64,000 nt of DNA from BRH-c25 sp035627615 (GCA_035627615.1 DASPLL010000031.1:1-64000); one strand, 5' to 3'; counted from the stretch's first letter, positions 34,501 to 42,972 are shown. A program made the numbers and translations. The notes: a model not told the origin generated them from the letters alone.

Positions 34501-35118
34501 TTCAAAGGAGGCCTTCGAATACACATTATACTTCTCGGGTGCTTCAAAGAAGACCAGGTTCCCTTTTGTCCGGCTCTTATATACAACCTTAACCATATCC
34601 CCTACGTTGTATATGTCATTAACAGTTACACCTGTCTCGGAAAAATTCTGGTCCGGAAGATAACCTGTAAGCAGACCGTCAATTTCAACAAAAGCGCCGT
34701 CATTGAATTTGTACTTGCTGCCGGGGCGGGCAACCATATAAATGCGTGCATCAAGAACTTCCTGTGAATCGAGCTTGCTGTTTATCTGTTCAATACACTG
34801 TTCCTGAGCCTTTTTCCTGGAGCAGTATACTATTCTGTCATCAATAGAAAATGTATCAATTACAAAGGAGATATATCTATTGAGAAAAGAGGATAGATAG
34901 GATGAGCCAAATAAATATTCGAGCTCTTCAATAGGGATAATGCCGACTGCATTGACCATATCAACTTCAACATAACTATCTCTGATGTAACGTAGTACCT
35001 TTGCCTGAAGTATCTTTTTACTGCACATACAGTCTTTGATAAATTCCCATGTGATCTCTGACCCGTCCATTTCGTGAATTTTAATAATACTGTAACCATT
35101 CATATCGGAATTCTCCAT
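31543..35118 (-). CDS. Large protein with S1-like and repeated winged-helix modules
   Basis: A 1191-residue soluble protein I do not recognise as a named gene. The first 270 residues contain three stretches resembling S1 RNA-binding barrels (for example 'DGAFVEIDGLLTGYLPD' then 'VGDMVKVVYKS', and 'CFVNIALGIDVLCSIP'). The rest holds at least two winged-helix plus alpha/beta units like replication-relaxation proteins: 'STKMQLAEMLQPTYNSTEV...' with 'LGSDGERLL' and 'PDFIFELPI', and 'LRQIIDFMEL...' with 'LGSCGCILV'. The nuclease-like parts lack a clear catalytic lysine. ATG is preceded by GAGGTGA. It is convergent with the receiver gene and may be part of the same locus. Confidence 0.5.
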   Translation of the reverse strand: MENSDMNGYSIIKIHEMDGSEITWEFIKDCMCSKKILQAKVLRYIRDSYVEVDMVNAVGIIPIEELEYLFGSSYLSSFLNRYISFVIDTFSIDDRIVYCSRKKAQEQCIEQINSKLDSQEVLDARIYMVARPGSKYKFNDGAFVEIDGLLTGYLPDQNFSETGVTVNDIYNVGDMVKVVYKSRTKGNLVFFEAPEKYNVYSKASFESLTPNLLVYGIVSKIVKKIDVHYCFVNIALGIDVLCSIPNDKIIYTGYKVIVKVNSASIESDKPVVRGVIVNDAEAAKMLGIDKEALRKKCDDFNLGKNRKAKDSLDVLGMMQAGDRYSIDSDITNIMGDSRKEKTYILNLFFSNTLDNKAVELCRLAKRLGVIDERQAGSYLGINEEETAALISKLLEHKMLEPVEATNYYMLGRLGPFMLNLKSSLKLSGYKPVNLEVYKPDKLVTIGDCVLHGIDYVYYYQFPVSLKSDNENFGYGFQYQYHIKNGRKLWAIGLLIDNEALSNIDEVLETYKSLTIGPEWTNLDPASCSPPFLLLFAEDEKIAEALKMRELCEYVRVISIDEIRKASSFDAYIKIISNNEYNSGDIELEFADNIYMAPYNTYQDFDHLYSRHNINNVNKFLNNQLAAEICGLLYKLKFSTKMQLAEMLQPTYNSTEVTNCIDLLSKYELVNFFRLRYNEEAAAANIIYCLGSDGERLLDHVSSEFIIKKRHGDYKAETYKIPRYLATSNLYLHLMEHVESFAIDPVFKSDTLSSVPDFIFELPILGENKWLIGEYIEGRYFLDVDKVADKFKRLNDVIHMLYPEESNIFPILMLLCDCDATMYAAARAARSHKLFKQMIFTTNDRIANGISGPSTFLRYDENGGDLLFEDTLRYSRLNSVQNASPERSGHVFDFDDSISLTDTPSNNMSKNAYLNYESSIEAELEKKINEGIITGIDMDLCILLYHCQMATLRQIIDFMELKGASESKDDVFDNLQKLENLDIVNKYQLVSDLTPLTLYTLGSCGCILVNEFTDFKNAKWLSILRGTDYKKIGKSLTTAGFYIKLLDACSGKNLKIYPKAINNRLKPYLAFSVDIKEQPVSFIVDIVRDTDFPINFRYRLQELVGEMKASSRRDSEDPDKKQDMLIVIANRYESMLKAVDLVREFKLIKNVLFTTYSLLDKYHLYSIDTFFKYDQESGIIQKTIAYIFDPKI

Positions 35119-35152
35119 ATAATATCACCTCAATAATTGTTATATATCAATA

Positions 35153-35181
35153 ATTATACCATGGAAAGTCTGGAAAATGTC
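35153..35181 (-). promoter_or_regulatory. Promoter of the 1191-residue protein gene
   Basis: Read on the minus strand, TATAAT (35158-35153) is preceded by TG-G, an extended -10, and by GACATT 17 bp upstream. It lies 35 bp before the start codon. Its -35 region overlaps three 10-bp direct repeats. Confidence 0.55.
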
Positions 35182-35200
35182 TTAAAATGTAGAAAAATGT
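35171..35200. repeat. Three tandem 10-bp direct repeats
   Basis: Three consecutive 10-base units end in AAAATGT (AAAATGT at 35174-35180, 35184-35190 and 35194-35200). The exact 10-bp period would place them on one face of the helix, over the -35 region of the minus-strand promoter: a plausible regulator site. Confidence 0.5.
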
Positions 35201-35322
35201 TGAAGGCTTCACAGGAATTATCATTGTCACATGTTTATTTAGAATAACCAATCCAATAGTAGCACACCCTAAAAACAGATGTGGCTTTTATTTTCATCTT
35301 ATTTATGGGAGGCAAAAATAAT

Positions 35323-36555
35323 ATGGGAAATCTATTGAAAATGTGGAACCGGCTGAGCCTTGTAAAACAAATAATTGTAGGCCTGGTCATCGGTATCATT
35401 CTGGCCCTGACGGTTCCGGAAACAGCACAACCTGTTGTCATTCTGGGTTCTCTATTCGTAGGTGCTTTGAAGGCAATTGCACCTATATTGGTCTTCTTCC
35501 TGGTTTCGTCAGCCATCTCTCAGCACAAGAGCGGCCACCAGACCAACATGAAATCCATTGTGGTGCTTTATGCGCTGGGAACATTATTGGCTGGAGTTAC
35601 TGGTGTTATTGCAAGCTTTCTGTTCCCGGTAAGATTGACGCTTGTAGCGGGGGTGGAGAGCGTGACGGCGCCCGGAGGCATTACAGAGGTCCTCAGATCA
35701 TTATTGCTGAACCTGGTTGATAATCCTGTAAGAGCGCTTTTTAATGCCAACTACATCGGAATATTGTCCTTTGCGGTGCTCCTTGGTTTTACATTAAGGC
35801 ATGCTGCTGATTCAACAAAGGTGATGATCTCAAACTTTGCAGATGCATTATCTGAAATGGTCAGGATCGTTATACGCTTTGCACCATTGGGGATATTGGG
35901 TCTGGTATTTGATTCCATTGCTACAAGCGGGATAGAGTCCTTGCTCAGCTATGGACAGCTGCTTCTGGTCCTGGTCGGCTGTATGCTTTTTGTGGCTATA
36001 GTCGTAAATCCGATCATAGTATTCATGAAGATCCACCAGAATCCATTCCCACTGGTATTCAAGTGTTTAAAGGAAAGCGGCATTACAGCATTCTTCACAC
36101 GCAGCTCAGCCGCGAACATTCCTGTAAACATGAGCTTGTGTGAAAGGCTTGGCCTGGACAGGGATACGTATTCGGTATCCATTCCATTAGGAGCAACAGT
36201 AAATATGGCCGGTGCATCCGTTACTATTTCCGTACTGACACTGGCAGCAGTCCACACACTGGGAATTCAGGTGGATATACCTACGGCAGTGATTTTAAGC
36301 GTATTGTCGGCTGTAAGCGCAGCAGGCGCTTCCGGTGTGGCCGGCGGTTCGCTGCTGCTGATCCCTCTTGCGGCAAGCTTGTTTGGGATTCCGAATGACA
36401 TTGCAATGCAGATAGTCGGTGTGGGCTTTATAGTAGGTGTCATACAGGATTCTTGTGAAACAGCGCTTAACTCATCGACAGATGCCCTATTTACAGCAGC
36501 GGCTGAATTTGGTGAGTGGCGTAAAAAAGGAAAAGCGATTGTCTTGAATAAATAG
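35323..36555 (+). CDS. sstT: Sodium:serine/threonine symporter
   Basis: A 410-residue dicarboxylate/amino-acid:cation symporter of the SstT type (E. coli SstT is 414). It has 'NRLSLVKQIIVGLVIGIILA' at the start, 'LFVGALKAIAPILVFFLVSSAI', the re-entrant 'FTRSSAANIPVNM', the sodium/substrate motif 'GATVNMAGASVTI' and 'SAVSAAGASGVAGGSLLLIP' (each within eight membrane segments). ATG at 35323 follows GGGAGG by ten bases; the upstream frame is discarded. Serine imported here could feed the serine dehydratase encoded at 45.2 kb. Confidence 0.93.
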   Translation: MGNLLKMWNRLSLVKQIIVGLVIGIILALTVPETAQPVVILGSLFVGALKAIAPILVFFLVSSAISQHKSGHQTNMKSIVVLYALGTLLAGVTGVIASFLFPVRLTLVAGVESVTAPGGITEVLRSLLLNLVDNPVRALFNANYIGILSFAVLLGFTLRHAADSTKVMISNFADALSEMVRIVIRFAPLGILGLVFDSIATSGIESLLSYGQLLLVLVGCMLFVAIVVNPIIVFMKIHQNPFPLVFKCLKESGITAFFTRSSAANIPVNMSLCERLGLDRDTYSVSIPLGATVNMAGASVTISVLTLAAVHTLGIQVDIPTAVILSVLSAVSAAGASGVAGGSLLLIPLAASLFGIPNDIAMQIVGVGFIVGVIQDSCETALNSSTDALFTAAAEFGEWRKKGKAIVLNK

Positions 36556-36614
36556 GAATAGATCCTGCCGGTAATTATTTGTCACATTAACCTGAATTAT
36601 GTTGATTTACATAA

Positions 36615-36651
36615 AATAGGAGCTGACTGAATTAATCTGTCAGCTCCTATT
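36615..36651. terminator. Bidirectional terminator after sstT
   Basis: A perfect 13-bp stem (36615-36627 with 36639-36651). A T-rich run follows on the + strand and a shorter T/A-rich run on the minus strand. It separates convergent sstT and the Nif3-like gene. Confidence 0.8.
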
Positions 36652-36654
36652 CTT

Positions 36655-37467
36655 TTATATAATACCGTTAATCCCTGTAATTTCAATACCTGCAGCTCTG
36701 AGTCTGCTTATAAATGGATTTATGCCTGCGCAGTCACTGGCAATATGACCGGTTACAATAAGATTCCCCTTTTTCTCTCTCTTTAGTCTTATGTAATCAG
36801 GATAAGCAATGTGGATATATATTATGGTGTTTATACCTGCTTCGAAGCAGGTATTTGCTATATCATAGCCGCCGTTTGTGTAGGCTCCGTGGGATACCAG
36901 TGTCTTTCCTGCTTTACTGCTGCCCTCGCCTAGTAGTATATCTATTTTTGTCCTTGCCCGTGTAAATTCCGGAATGTGGTACAGACCTTCCACTATATCC
37001 GATAAGGTTGCTTCCGGATTTTTGCCTGTGACCGCATCGACATCATCCTGCATCAGCTTTCTGCCGATTTCATCAAGGGGCTGGTGTATGTTCATCAGGG
37101 GCATTCCCAGAAGTTTTGCCACAGATACTACATTGTCATAGTTATTTGAAGCGGCTGTTATCCTGAGGGAGTCATACTTTTCCGCCACGGCCTTTTTTGC
37201 AGCTTCTTCAGGTATCCCGGCCCTCATCATGATGCCTATGTTATCCTTGAATACATTAAATGCCCTGGTTGAGCAAGCCAGGGGATGATGGGCTATGACG
37301 GCGTCATAGCCCAGAGTCTTGGCCATATATACGTCGGAATTGTTAATGTCAATGCCGAATAATGCTTTTTTGATGCTGCTGCCGGAAACATATATCTCTG
37401 AGTCATCAGGTATATGCCTGAACCCGGACATTTCAAGAGCCAGGTTCATTATATCCGTTGTATTCAT
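36655..37467 (-). CDS. Nif3-like dinuclear metal-centre protein
   Basis: A 270-residue member of the Nif3/YbgI family, which form hexameric rings with a two-metal site; the cellular role is not settled. Metal-binding elements are visible: 'AVIAHHPLACS' (two histidines) and late 'LIVTGHIASDCAGINPFI' (His then Asp). ATG at 37467 is chosen since AGGAG lies nine bases upstream. It is the last gene of the peptide-transport operon, six bases after the upstream ATPase stop, and may encode an accessory hydrolase for imported substrate. Confidence 0.8.
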   Translation of the reverse strand: MNTTDIMNLALEMSGFRHIPDDSEIYVSGSSIKKALFGIDINNSDVYMAKTLGYDAVIAHHPLACSTRAFNVFKDNIGIMMRAGIPEEAAKKAVAEKYDSLRITAASNNYDNVVSVAKLLGMPLMNIHQPLDEIGRKLMQDDVDAVTGKNPEATLSDIVEGLYHIPEFTRARTKIDILLGEGSSKAGKTLVSHGAYTNGGYDIANTCFEAGINTIIYIHIAYPDYIRLKREKKGNLIVTGHIASDCAGINPFISRLRAAGIEITGINGII

Positions 37468-37472
37468 TTGTA

Positions 37473-38438
37473 TCATCTCCTATTATGACAGGCCACCAGG
37501 TGACCATTGCCTATATCAGTCAGTTCCGGTTCAGTCTCTTCACAAACGGCTGTTCTCTGCGAGCACCTTTTGAAGAATCTGCAGCCCTTGGGAATGTCTA
37601 TAGGGCTGGGAACATCACCTTCGAGCTTTACACGGCTGCGCTTCACCTCCGGATCCGGAGCCGGTATTGCCGAAAGAAGCGCTGTGGTATATGGGTGTTG
37701 AGGGTCTTTGAACAATTCGTTCTTGGAAGCCATCTCAACGATTTTTCCAAGGTACATGACTGCAATAGTATCGCTTATGTGCTTTTCCACAGCCATGTTA
37801 TGTGCTATGAATATATAAGTCAGATTGAACTTTTCCTGTATATCCTGAAGCAGGTTTATTATTTGGGCCTGTATCGATACATCCAATGCGGATACTGCTT
37901 CATCGCATATGACAAGCTTCGGATTGCAGGCAAGAGCTCTTGCAATTCCTATCCTCTGCCTTTGCCCTCCGCTGAATTCGTTGGGATATCTATGATAATG
38001 CCGACTGTTCAGCCCTACTTCATTAAGAAGATTAAATATTATTTCCTGTCTTTCCTTACCTCTGGCGATTTTGTGTATATCAATGGCCCTGCCGATGATT
38101 TCGCCTGCTGTAAGCCTTGGGTTCAGGGATGCGTAGGGATCCTGGAATATTATCTGCATATCCTTTCTTTTCTTCCTCAGGGATTCCTTATCCAGGCTTG
38201 TAAAATCCTGTCCGTCGACGATTATCCTGCCTGAGGTGGGTTCATACAGCCTCAGGATAGTCCTGCCTATTGTTGATTTTCCACAGCCGGACTCGCCGAC
38301 CAGGCCCAGGGTCTCTCCCTGACGTACATTAAAGGATACTCCGTCTACAGCCTTCACAAAGTTTACTGTTTTTGAAAAGAAACCTTTCTTTATGGGGAAG
38401 TACTTTTTCAAATCTTCCACCTGGAGCAAATATTTCAT
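37473..38438 (-). CDS. oppF: Oligopeptide ABC transporter ATP-binding protein (OppF type)
   Basis: A 321-residue ATPase of a peptide/nickel-type importer. Walker A 'GLVGESGCGKST', signature 'FSGGQRQRIGIARALA', Walker B 'LVICDEAVSALDV' and the C-terminal cysteine-rich 'GCRFFKRC...C' segment of the Opp/Dpp family (which binds an iron-sulfur centre in some members) are present. Its ATG follows the upstream ATPase's stop directly. It powers import with OppD. Confidence 0.92.
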   Translation of the reverse strand: MKYLLQVEDLKKYFPIKKGFFSKTVNFVKAVDGVSFNVRQGETLGLVGESGCGKSTIGRTILRLYEPTSGRIIVDGQDFTSLDKESLRKKRKDMQIIFQDPYASLNPRLTAGEIIGRAIDIHKIARGKERQEIIFNLLNEVGLNSRHYHRYPNEFSGGQRQRIGIARALACNPKLVICDEAVSALDVSIQAQIINLLQDIQEKFNLTYIFIAHNMAVEKHISDTIAVMYLGKIVEMASKNELFKDPQHPYTTALLSAIPAPDPEVKRSRVKLEGDVPSPIDIPKGCRFFKRCSQRTAVCEETEPELTDIGNGHLVACHNRR

Positions 38439-39416
38439 CTAATCACGCTCCCCGTCCGAATATAAGAAGCACCGGACCGATCGCCCATCCACATCAACCA
38501 GTGAAGGCTCCTTTATATGGCATAAACTTTTTGCAACACTGCACCTTGAAGCAAACCTGCAGCCCGTAATATGCTCCGTGAGGCTTGGAAGCGTACCTGC
38601 AATGGACTTAAGCCTTCTTTCCTCGCTGTCGAGCTTTGGTATGGAATCCATGAGTCCTCTGGTATACGGATGCAGGGGTGAAGAGAAAAGACTCCTTATA
38701 TCCCCGTATTCCATTATCTTACCTGAGTACATCACTATTACCCTATCTGCCACACCGGCAACTACTCCCAGGTCATGGGTTATTATCATGACAGCCATAT
38801 TGAATTTTTCCTTTATATCCGATATGAGTTCAAGGATCTGGGCCTGGATAGTAACATCCAGCGCTGTGGTAGGTTCATCCGCTATAAGCAGGTCAGGTTG
38901 GCAGGACAGGGCCATGGCTATCATGACCCTCTGCCTCATGCCTCCGCTCATCTGGTGAGGAAAGTCACCGATTCTTCTTTCGGGGGAAGGGATACCCACA
39001 AGCTTCAGCATCTCAATTGCTTTTTCACGGGCTTCCTTTTTGGAGGATCTCTGGTGAAGCATTATTGACTCCATTATCTGGTTGCCTATTGTGAACAAGG
39101 GATTCAAAGAGGTCATGGGGTCCTGGAATATCATAGCTATTTTGTTACCCCTGATTTTCTGCATATCCTGCTCCTTCTTGGCAAGGATATCTTCACCATT
39201 AAATAGTATCGAGCCTTCTTCTATTTTACCGGGAGGATCCGGTATAAGCCGCATTACCGACCGGGCAGTGACACTTTTTCCACTGCCCGATTCTCCTACG
39301 ATTCCCAGTGTCTCCCCTTTGTTTATCGAGAAGCTTATACCGTCTACTGCAGGTAATACTCCGTCTACTGTATAGAAATATGTTTTCAGATCCTTTACTT
39401 CAAGGAGTGCACTCAT
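38439..39416 (-). CDS. oppD: Oligopeptide ABC transporter ATP-binding protein (OppD type)
   Basis: A 325-residue ATPase, partner of OppF. Walker A 'GIVGESGSGKSV', signature 'MSGGMRQRVMIAMALS', Walker B 'LLIADEPTTALDV', H-loop 'ITHDLG', and the C-terminal 'GCRFASRC' cysteine segment. The gene lies between the binding-protein gene (11 bp away) and oppF (no gap), showing one transcript. Confidence 0.92.
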   Translation of the reverse strand: MSALLEVKDLKTYFYTVDGVLPAVDGISFSINKGETLGIVGESGSGKSVTARSVMRLIPDPPGKIEEGSILFNGEDILAKKEQDMQKIRGNKIAMIFQDPMTSLNPLFTIGNQIMESIMLHQRSSKKEAREKAIEMLKLVGIPSPERRIGDFPHQMSGGMRQRVMIAMALSCQPDLLIADEPTTALDVTIQAQILELISDIKEKFNMAVMIITHDLGVVAGVADRVIVMYSGKIMEYGDIRSLFSSPLHPYTRGLMDSIPKLDSEERRLKSIAGTLPSLTEHITGCRFASRCSVAKSLCHIKEPSLVDVDGRSVRCFLYSDGERD

Positions 39417-39427
39417 AATAACATCAC

Positions 39428-40990
39428 CTATTCTCTGTAAGCTTTAGTAAGTCTGAATTCACCGTTTGCCTCAAAGGCAATTTCCTTTATATCCTTTCTT
39501 GCAGCAAGGACTACACTTTCGTGGAACATAGGCACCCAGGCAACATCATCAGTGAACTTTATATTAGCCTCCCTGAGGTAGCCTTCCCTTTCAGTCTGGT
39601 CTACTGTTACTCTTGTCTTCAGAATGAGCTCATCCATGTCAGGCTTGTTGTACCTTGCATAGTTGGAAGCACCTATATTTTTTGAGAAGAACATCGGATA
39701 AAGCAGTTCTTCACCGTCTCCTGTTACATTTGACCAGCCGTTCAAGTACATATCCTGCTTTCCGGCTTTGACGTATGCCAGGAAGGATGCCCAATCAATA
39801 ACGTTAAGCTCAACATTGATGCCGATCTCCTTAAGCTGGGCCTGTATGAACGGAGCCATTTTCATGTAAACATCGGTGTTGCCGACGGTCAGCGTCGTAT
39901 CGAAGCCGTTGGGGAAGCCTGCTTCAGAGAGAAGCTGCTTTGCCCTGGCGAGATCATAATCATATCCGTGTCCTTCTATTTCCTCATTATAGCCGATGAG
40001 CTTCGGTCCTATTATTCCTCTGGATTTATAGGCAAGCCCGTTCAAGGTGCTTATGTATGAATCCCTGTCAATAGCATAGGATACGGCTTGACGTACCTTA
40101 ACGTTGTCAAAGGGCTTTTTCTCAAAGTTGAAGCCCACGTATCTTGTCGGATTTCCCTGGATCTGTGTAACAGTTACGTCCGGATTATTCTTAAGTCTGT
40201 CCAGGTGCTCCGGAGGCACATTCACCATGAAGTCGGCTTCTCCGTTTTCCACCATTGTAACTGCCGTGGCCATTTCAGGAACGACCTTGTATATGATGCT
40301 GTCGAACTTGGGTGCACCCTGCCAGTAGTTTTCGTTCTTCACAAGCTCTATGTGGTCTCCTGACACCCATTCCTTGAATATATAAGGGCCGGTGCCGGCA
40401 TTTGCTGCATTCCTGTTTATGTCGCCTGCCTTGTCCGCAGCAGGGTTCACTATTGAAAGATTGTCGTGGGCCAGAGCTGTAAGCATTATACCATAGGGCT
40501 CCTTGGTATGGAGTATAACAGTGTGCTCATCCGGAGCCTCGATAGTATCAACTGATTTTAGCAGGCTTGCCCTCGGTGATGCGGTCTTAGGGTCAAGTAT
40601 CTTTTCAAAGGTGTATTTTACTGCCTCCGAGGTAAAAGCTGTACCGTCCTGGAACTTTATATCCTTTTTAAGTGTTATGATCCATGTGTTTACATCGGGG
40701 TTGGTAAAGGATTCTGCAAGCAGGGGCTTGACCTCTCCCGTCCGGGGGTCCTTCATGAACAAGGTCTCATAGATGCTTCGCAGCACATTGCTTGATGCAG
40801 AGTCGTTGGTGAGTATCGGGGATACTCCGACAGCATCAGTCATAGAGACATAGGTAAGCTTTTGCTCCTTGACCTCCTGCTGCTGCGGCTGTACACTTGC
40901 TTCCTCCGCTGTGCTCGGGGCTCCGCAGCCTGCCAGTACTGAGGCCATGAAAACAAACATTATCAGTGTGGCTAAAACTCTTTTCCTCAT
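39428..40990 (-). CDS. Peptide-binding lipoprotein (family 5 solute-binding protein)
   Basis: A 520-residue extracellular receptor of the peptide importer. The signal peptide ends in the lipobox 'LAGC' (Cys22), so it is membrane-anchored. Family features include 'GTAFTSEAVKYTFEKIL', 'GTGPYIFKEW' and 'VRQAVSYAIDRDSYI'. GAGGAGG precedes the ATG. The family transports di/oligopeptides, but also nickel or sugars, so peptide specificity is inferred from the amino-acid setting of the neighbourhood. Confidence 0.9.
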   Translation of the reverse strand: MRKRVLATLIMFVFMASVLAGCGAPSTAEEASVQPQQQEVKEQKLTYVSMTDAVGVSPILTNDSASSNVLRSIYETLFMKDPRTGEVKPLLAESFTNPDVNTWIITLKKDIKFQDGTAFTSEAVKYTFEKILDPKTASPRASLLKSVDTIEAPDEHTVILHTKEPYGIMLTALAHDNLSIVNPAADKAGDINRNAANAGTGPYIFKEWVSGDHIELVKNENYWQGAPKFDSIIYKVVPEMATAVTMVENGEADFMVNVPPEHLDRLKNNPDVTVTQIQGNPTRYVGFNFEKKPFDNVKVRQAVSYAIDRDSYISTLNGLAYKSRGIIGPKLIGYNEEIEGHGYDYDLARAKQLLSEAGFPNGFDTTLTVGNTDVYMKMAPFIQAQLKEIGINVELNVIDWASFLAYVKAGKQDMYLNGWSNVTGDGEELLYPMFFSKNIGASNYARYNKPDMDELILKTRVTVDQTEREGYLREANIKFTDDVAWVPMFHESVVLAARKDIKEIAFEANGEFRLTKAYRE

Positions 40991-41041
40991 TTTAACTTCC
41001 TCCTCATTTTTTTAAATAATTAATAACATATTATTGTTATG

Positions 41042-41944
41042 TTACATCGTGTTTTTCAGATTTGGATCCAGGGCGTCCCTCAGGCCATCGCCAATGGAGT
41101 TGAAGCCGTAGACCACTATTATGATGGCAAATCCGGGTATAAGAGTCAGGTGGGGCGCCTGGTATATGAAATTCCTTCCTGTAGCCGTCATGGCGCCCCA
41201 CTCAGCTGAAGGAGGCTGGGCTCCGAGCCCAAGGAAACTGAGGGTGGCAGCCGACAGAATTGCTGTGGCCAACCTCATTGTTGCGTATACTATTATCGGA
41301 GATATGCAGTTGGGGAGTATCTCCCTGAAAATTATATTCATGTCTGTTTCACCAAGAGCCTTTGCAGCCGTCACATAGTCCAGCTCCTTTATATATAGGA
41401 CGGTGCCCCTGACAACACGGGCCAGGGTAGGAACAGACCAGATACCTATTGCTATTATCACATTTATTATACCGGGTCCGAGTATGGATACTATTGCGAG
41501 AGCCAGCAGTACCCCCGGAAAGGCCAGAAGGATATCTATTATCCTCATGATGATGCCGTCCAGCCTGGGATAATAACCTGCTGTAAGGCCCAGTATAACT
41601 CCAAATATAAGGCCGAAGGCTACAGAGGAGAATCCTACCATAAGAGAGATCCTGGCTCCGTATATAAGCCTGCTTAAAAGATCCCTTCCATACTCGTCGG
41701 TACCGAGGATATGACCGGGTGCGCCAACCTTCATCAGCCTTATACCAAGATCCTGCTTGTATGGATCGTAGGGTGAAATAACAGGAGCGAGAATGGCTAC
41801 AGCTATCACCAGCGTTATTATCACAAGGCCTGTCACAGCTGCCCTGCTTCTCTTCAGTCTTTTCCACAGCTCCAACAGTGGATTTTTTGAATCATATCCT
41901 GGAACAACATTTTTTTCAACAGTTTCAGTGCCGCATTCATTCAT
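41042..41944 (-). CDS. Peptide ABC transporter permease (OppC/DppC type)
   Basis: A 300-residue permease with a cytoplasmic N-terminus, the OppC_N-like segment 'LWKRLKRSRAAVTGLVIITL' and an EAA loop 'YVTAAKALGETDMNIIFREI'. The typical 'HILGTDEYGRDLLSRLIYGAR' motif (split: GTDEYGRDLLSRL) and the terminal 'LGLGAQPPSAEWG' are present. It forms the channel with the following-listed OppB-type permease, whose gene is 14 bp upstream on this strand. Confidence 0.92.
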   Translation of the reverse strand: MNECGTETVEKNVVPGYDSKNPLLELWKRLKRSRAAVTGLVIITLVIAVAILAPVISPYDPYKQDLGIRLMKVGAPGHILGTDEYGRDLLSRLIYGARISLMVGFSSVAFGLIFGVILGLTAGYYPRLDGIIMRIIDILLAFPGVLLALAIVSILGPGIINVIIAIGIWSVPTLARVVRGTVLYIKELDYVTAAKALGETDMNIIFREILPNCISPIIVYATMRLATAILSAATLSFLGLGAQPPSAEWGAMTATGRNFIYQAPHLTLIPGFAIIIVVYGFNSIGDGLRDALDPNLKNTM

Positions 41945-41958
41945 ATATCACACCCCCG

Positions 41959-42900
41959 TTACTTGTAGGATATCCTGGGATCTATTACGGCATATAGCAT
42001 ATCGGTCAGAAGGTTTATCAGAACGAATGTGCTCGCTACTATCAATACCGTGCCCTGTACCATAGGGAAATCCCTTGCGTTTATTGCCTGGACCATAAGC
42101 CTTCCAATACCGTTTATTGCAAATACCGATTCAACCACCACTGTTCCGCCGAGAAGTGAACCGAAGTTTACGCCGATGACTGTTACAATGGGAATCAAAG
42201 CATTTTTAAGGGCATGCTTCAGTATGACGATCTTTTCATTAAGGCCTTTGGCTCTTGCAGTATGAATATAATCCTGGTGAATGATTTCAAGTACGGAGGA
42301 ACGGGTCATCCTTGCTATCATCGCTGCAGAATTGAAGCCCAGGGTCGCGGCTGGAAGGATCATAGCTGTAAATCCTTCCCTGGTCCAGATCTGGCCGTTG
42401 AAGCCTGATATATTGAGTATTTTAAGCTGTACACAGAACACTACGATCAGGAGCAAGCCTATCCAGAAGGTAGGGGCGGATATTCCCAGTGTAGCAATTG
42501 ACATACTCAGATAGTCGAACCATGAATTCTGCTTTACCGCTGCTATTATTCCTGCACATACTCCAATCAACGCAGCAATCAATACACTGAAGATTGCAAG
42601 GTTGAAAGTATTTGCATATCTTGTTCTGATGGCCTCCGATACTGCCTGGCCTGTCTGAAAAGAGTAGCCCAGGTCGCCCTTCAGTACGCCGGATAAGTAT
42701 TTGAAGTACTGTTCGTGCATCGGCCTGTCCAGTCCAAGCTTGATTCTTATGTTTACGACTTCCTCCGCTGTGGCGGTAGGACCTCCGATAACCTCCGCAG
42801 CATCTCCGGGTATCAGGTAAATCATTAAGAATACTACAATGGACACTCCTATCAGAACTGGGATAAGCTGCAGGAGCCGTTTAAGAAAGTAATTTAACAA
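41959..42900 (-). CDS. Peptide ABC transporter permease (OppB/DppB type)
   Basis: A roughly 313-residue permease, first gene of the operon. It starts 'NYFLKRLLQLIPVLIGVSIV', has 'IPGDAAEVIGGPTATAEEV' and an EAA loop 'YIHTARAKGLNEKIVILKHA', and six membrane helices. TTG at 42900 is the preferred start because AAGGTGG lies just before it; the ATG at 42918 lies within or before that ribosome site. The long upstream leader folds into alternative stems. Confidence 0.88.
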   Translation of the reverse strand: MLNYFLKRLLQLIPVLIGVSIVVFLMIYLIPGDAAEVIGGPTATAEEVVNIRIKLGLDRPMHEQYFKYLSGVLKGDLGYSFQTGQAVSEAIRTRYANTFNLAIFSVLIAALIGVCAGIIAAVKQNSWFDYLSMSIATLGISAPTFWIGLLLIVVFCVQLKILNISGFNGQIWTREGFTAMILPAATLGFNSAAMIARMTRSSVLEIIHQDYIHTARAKGLNEKIVILKHALKNALIPIVTVIGVNFGSLLGGTVVVESVFAINGIGRLMVQAINARDFPMVQGTVLIVASTFVLINLLTDMLYAVIDPRISYK

Positions 42901-42972
42901 AATATCCCACCTTCCCAATCATAATCAATCTGTTCATTCTTATAAAATTTGAATATGTAAAAAATTTTGATA

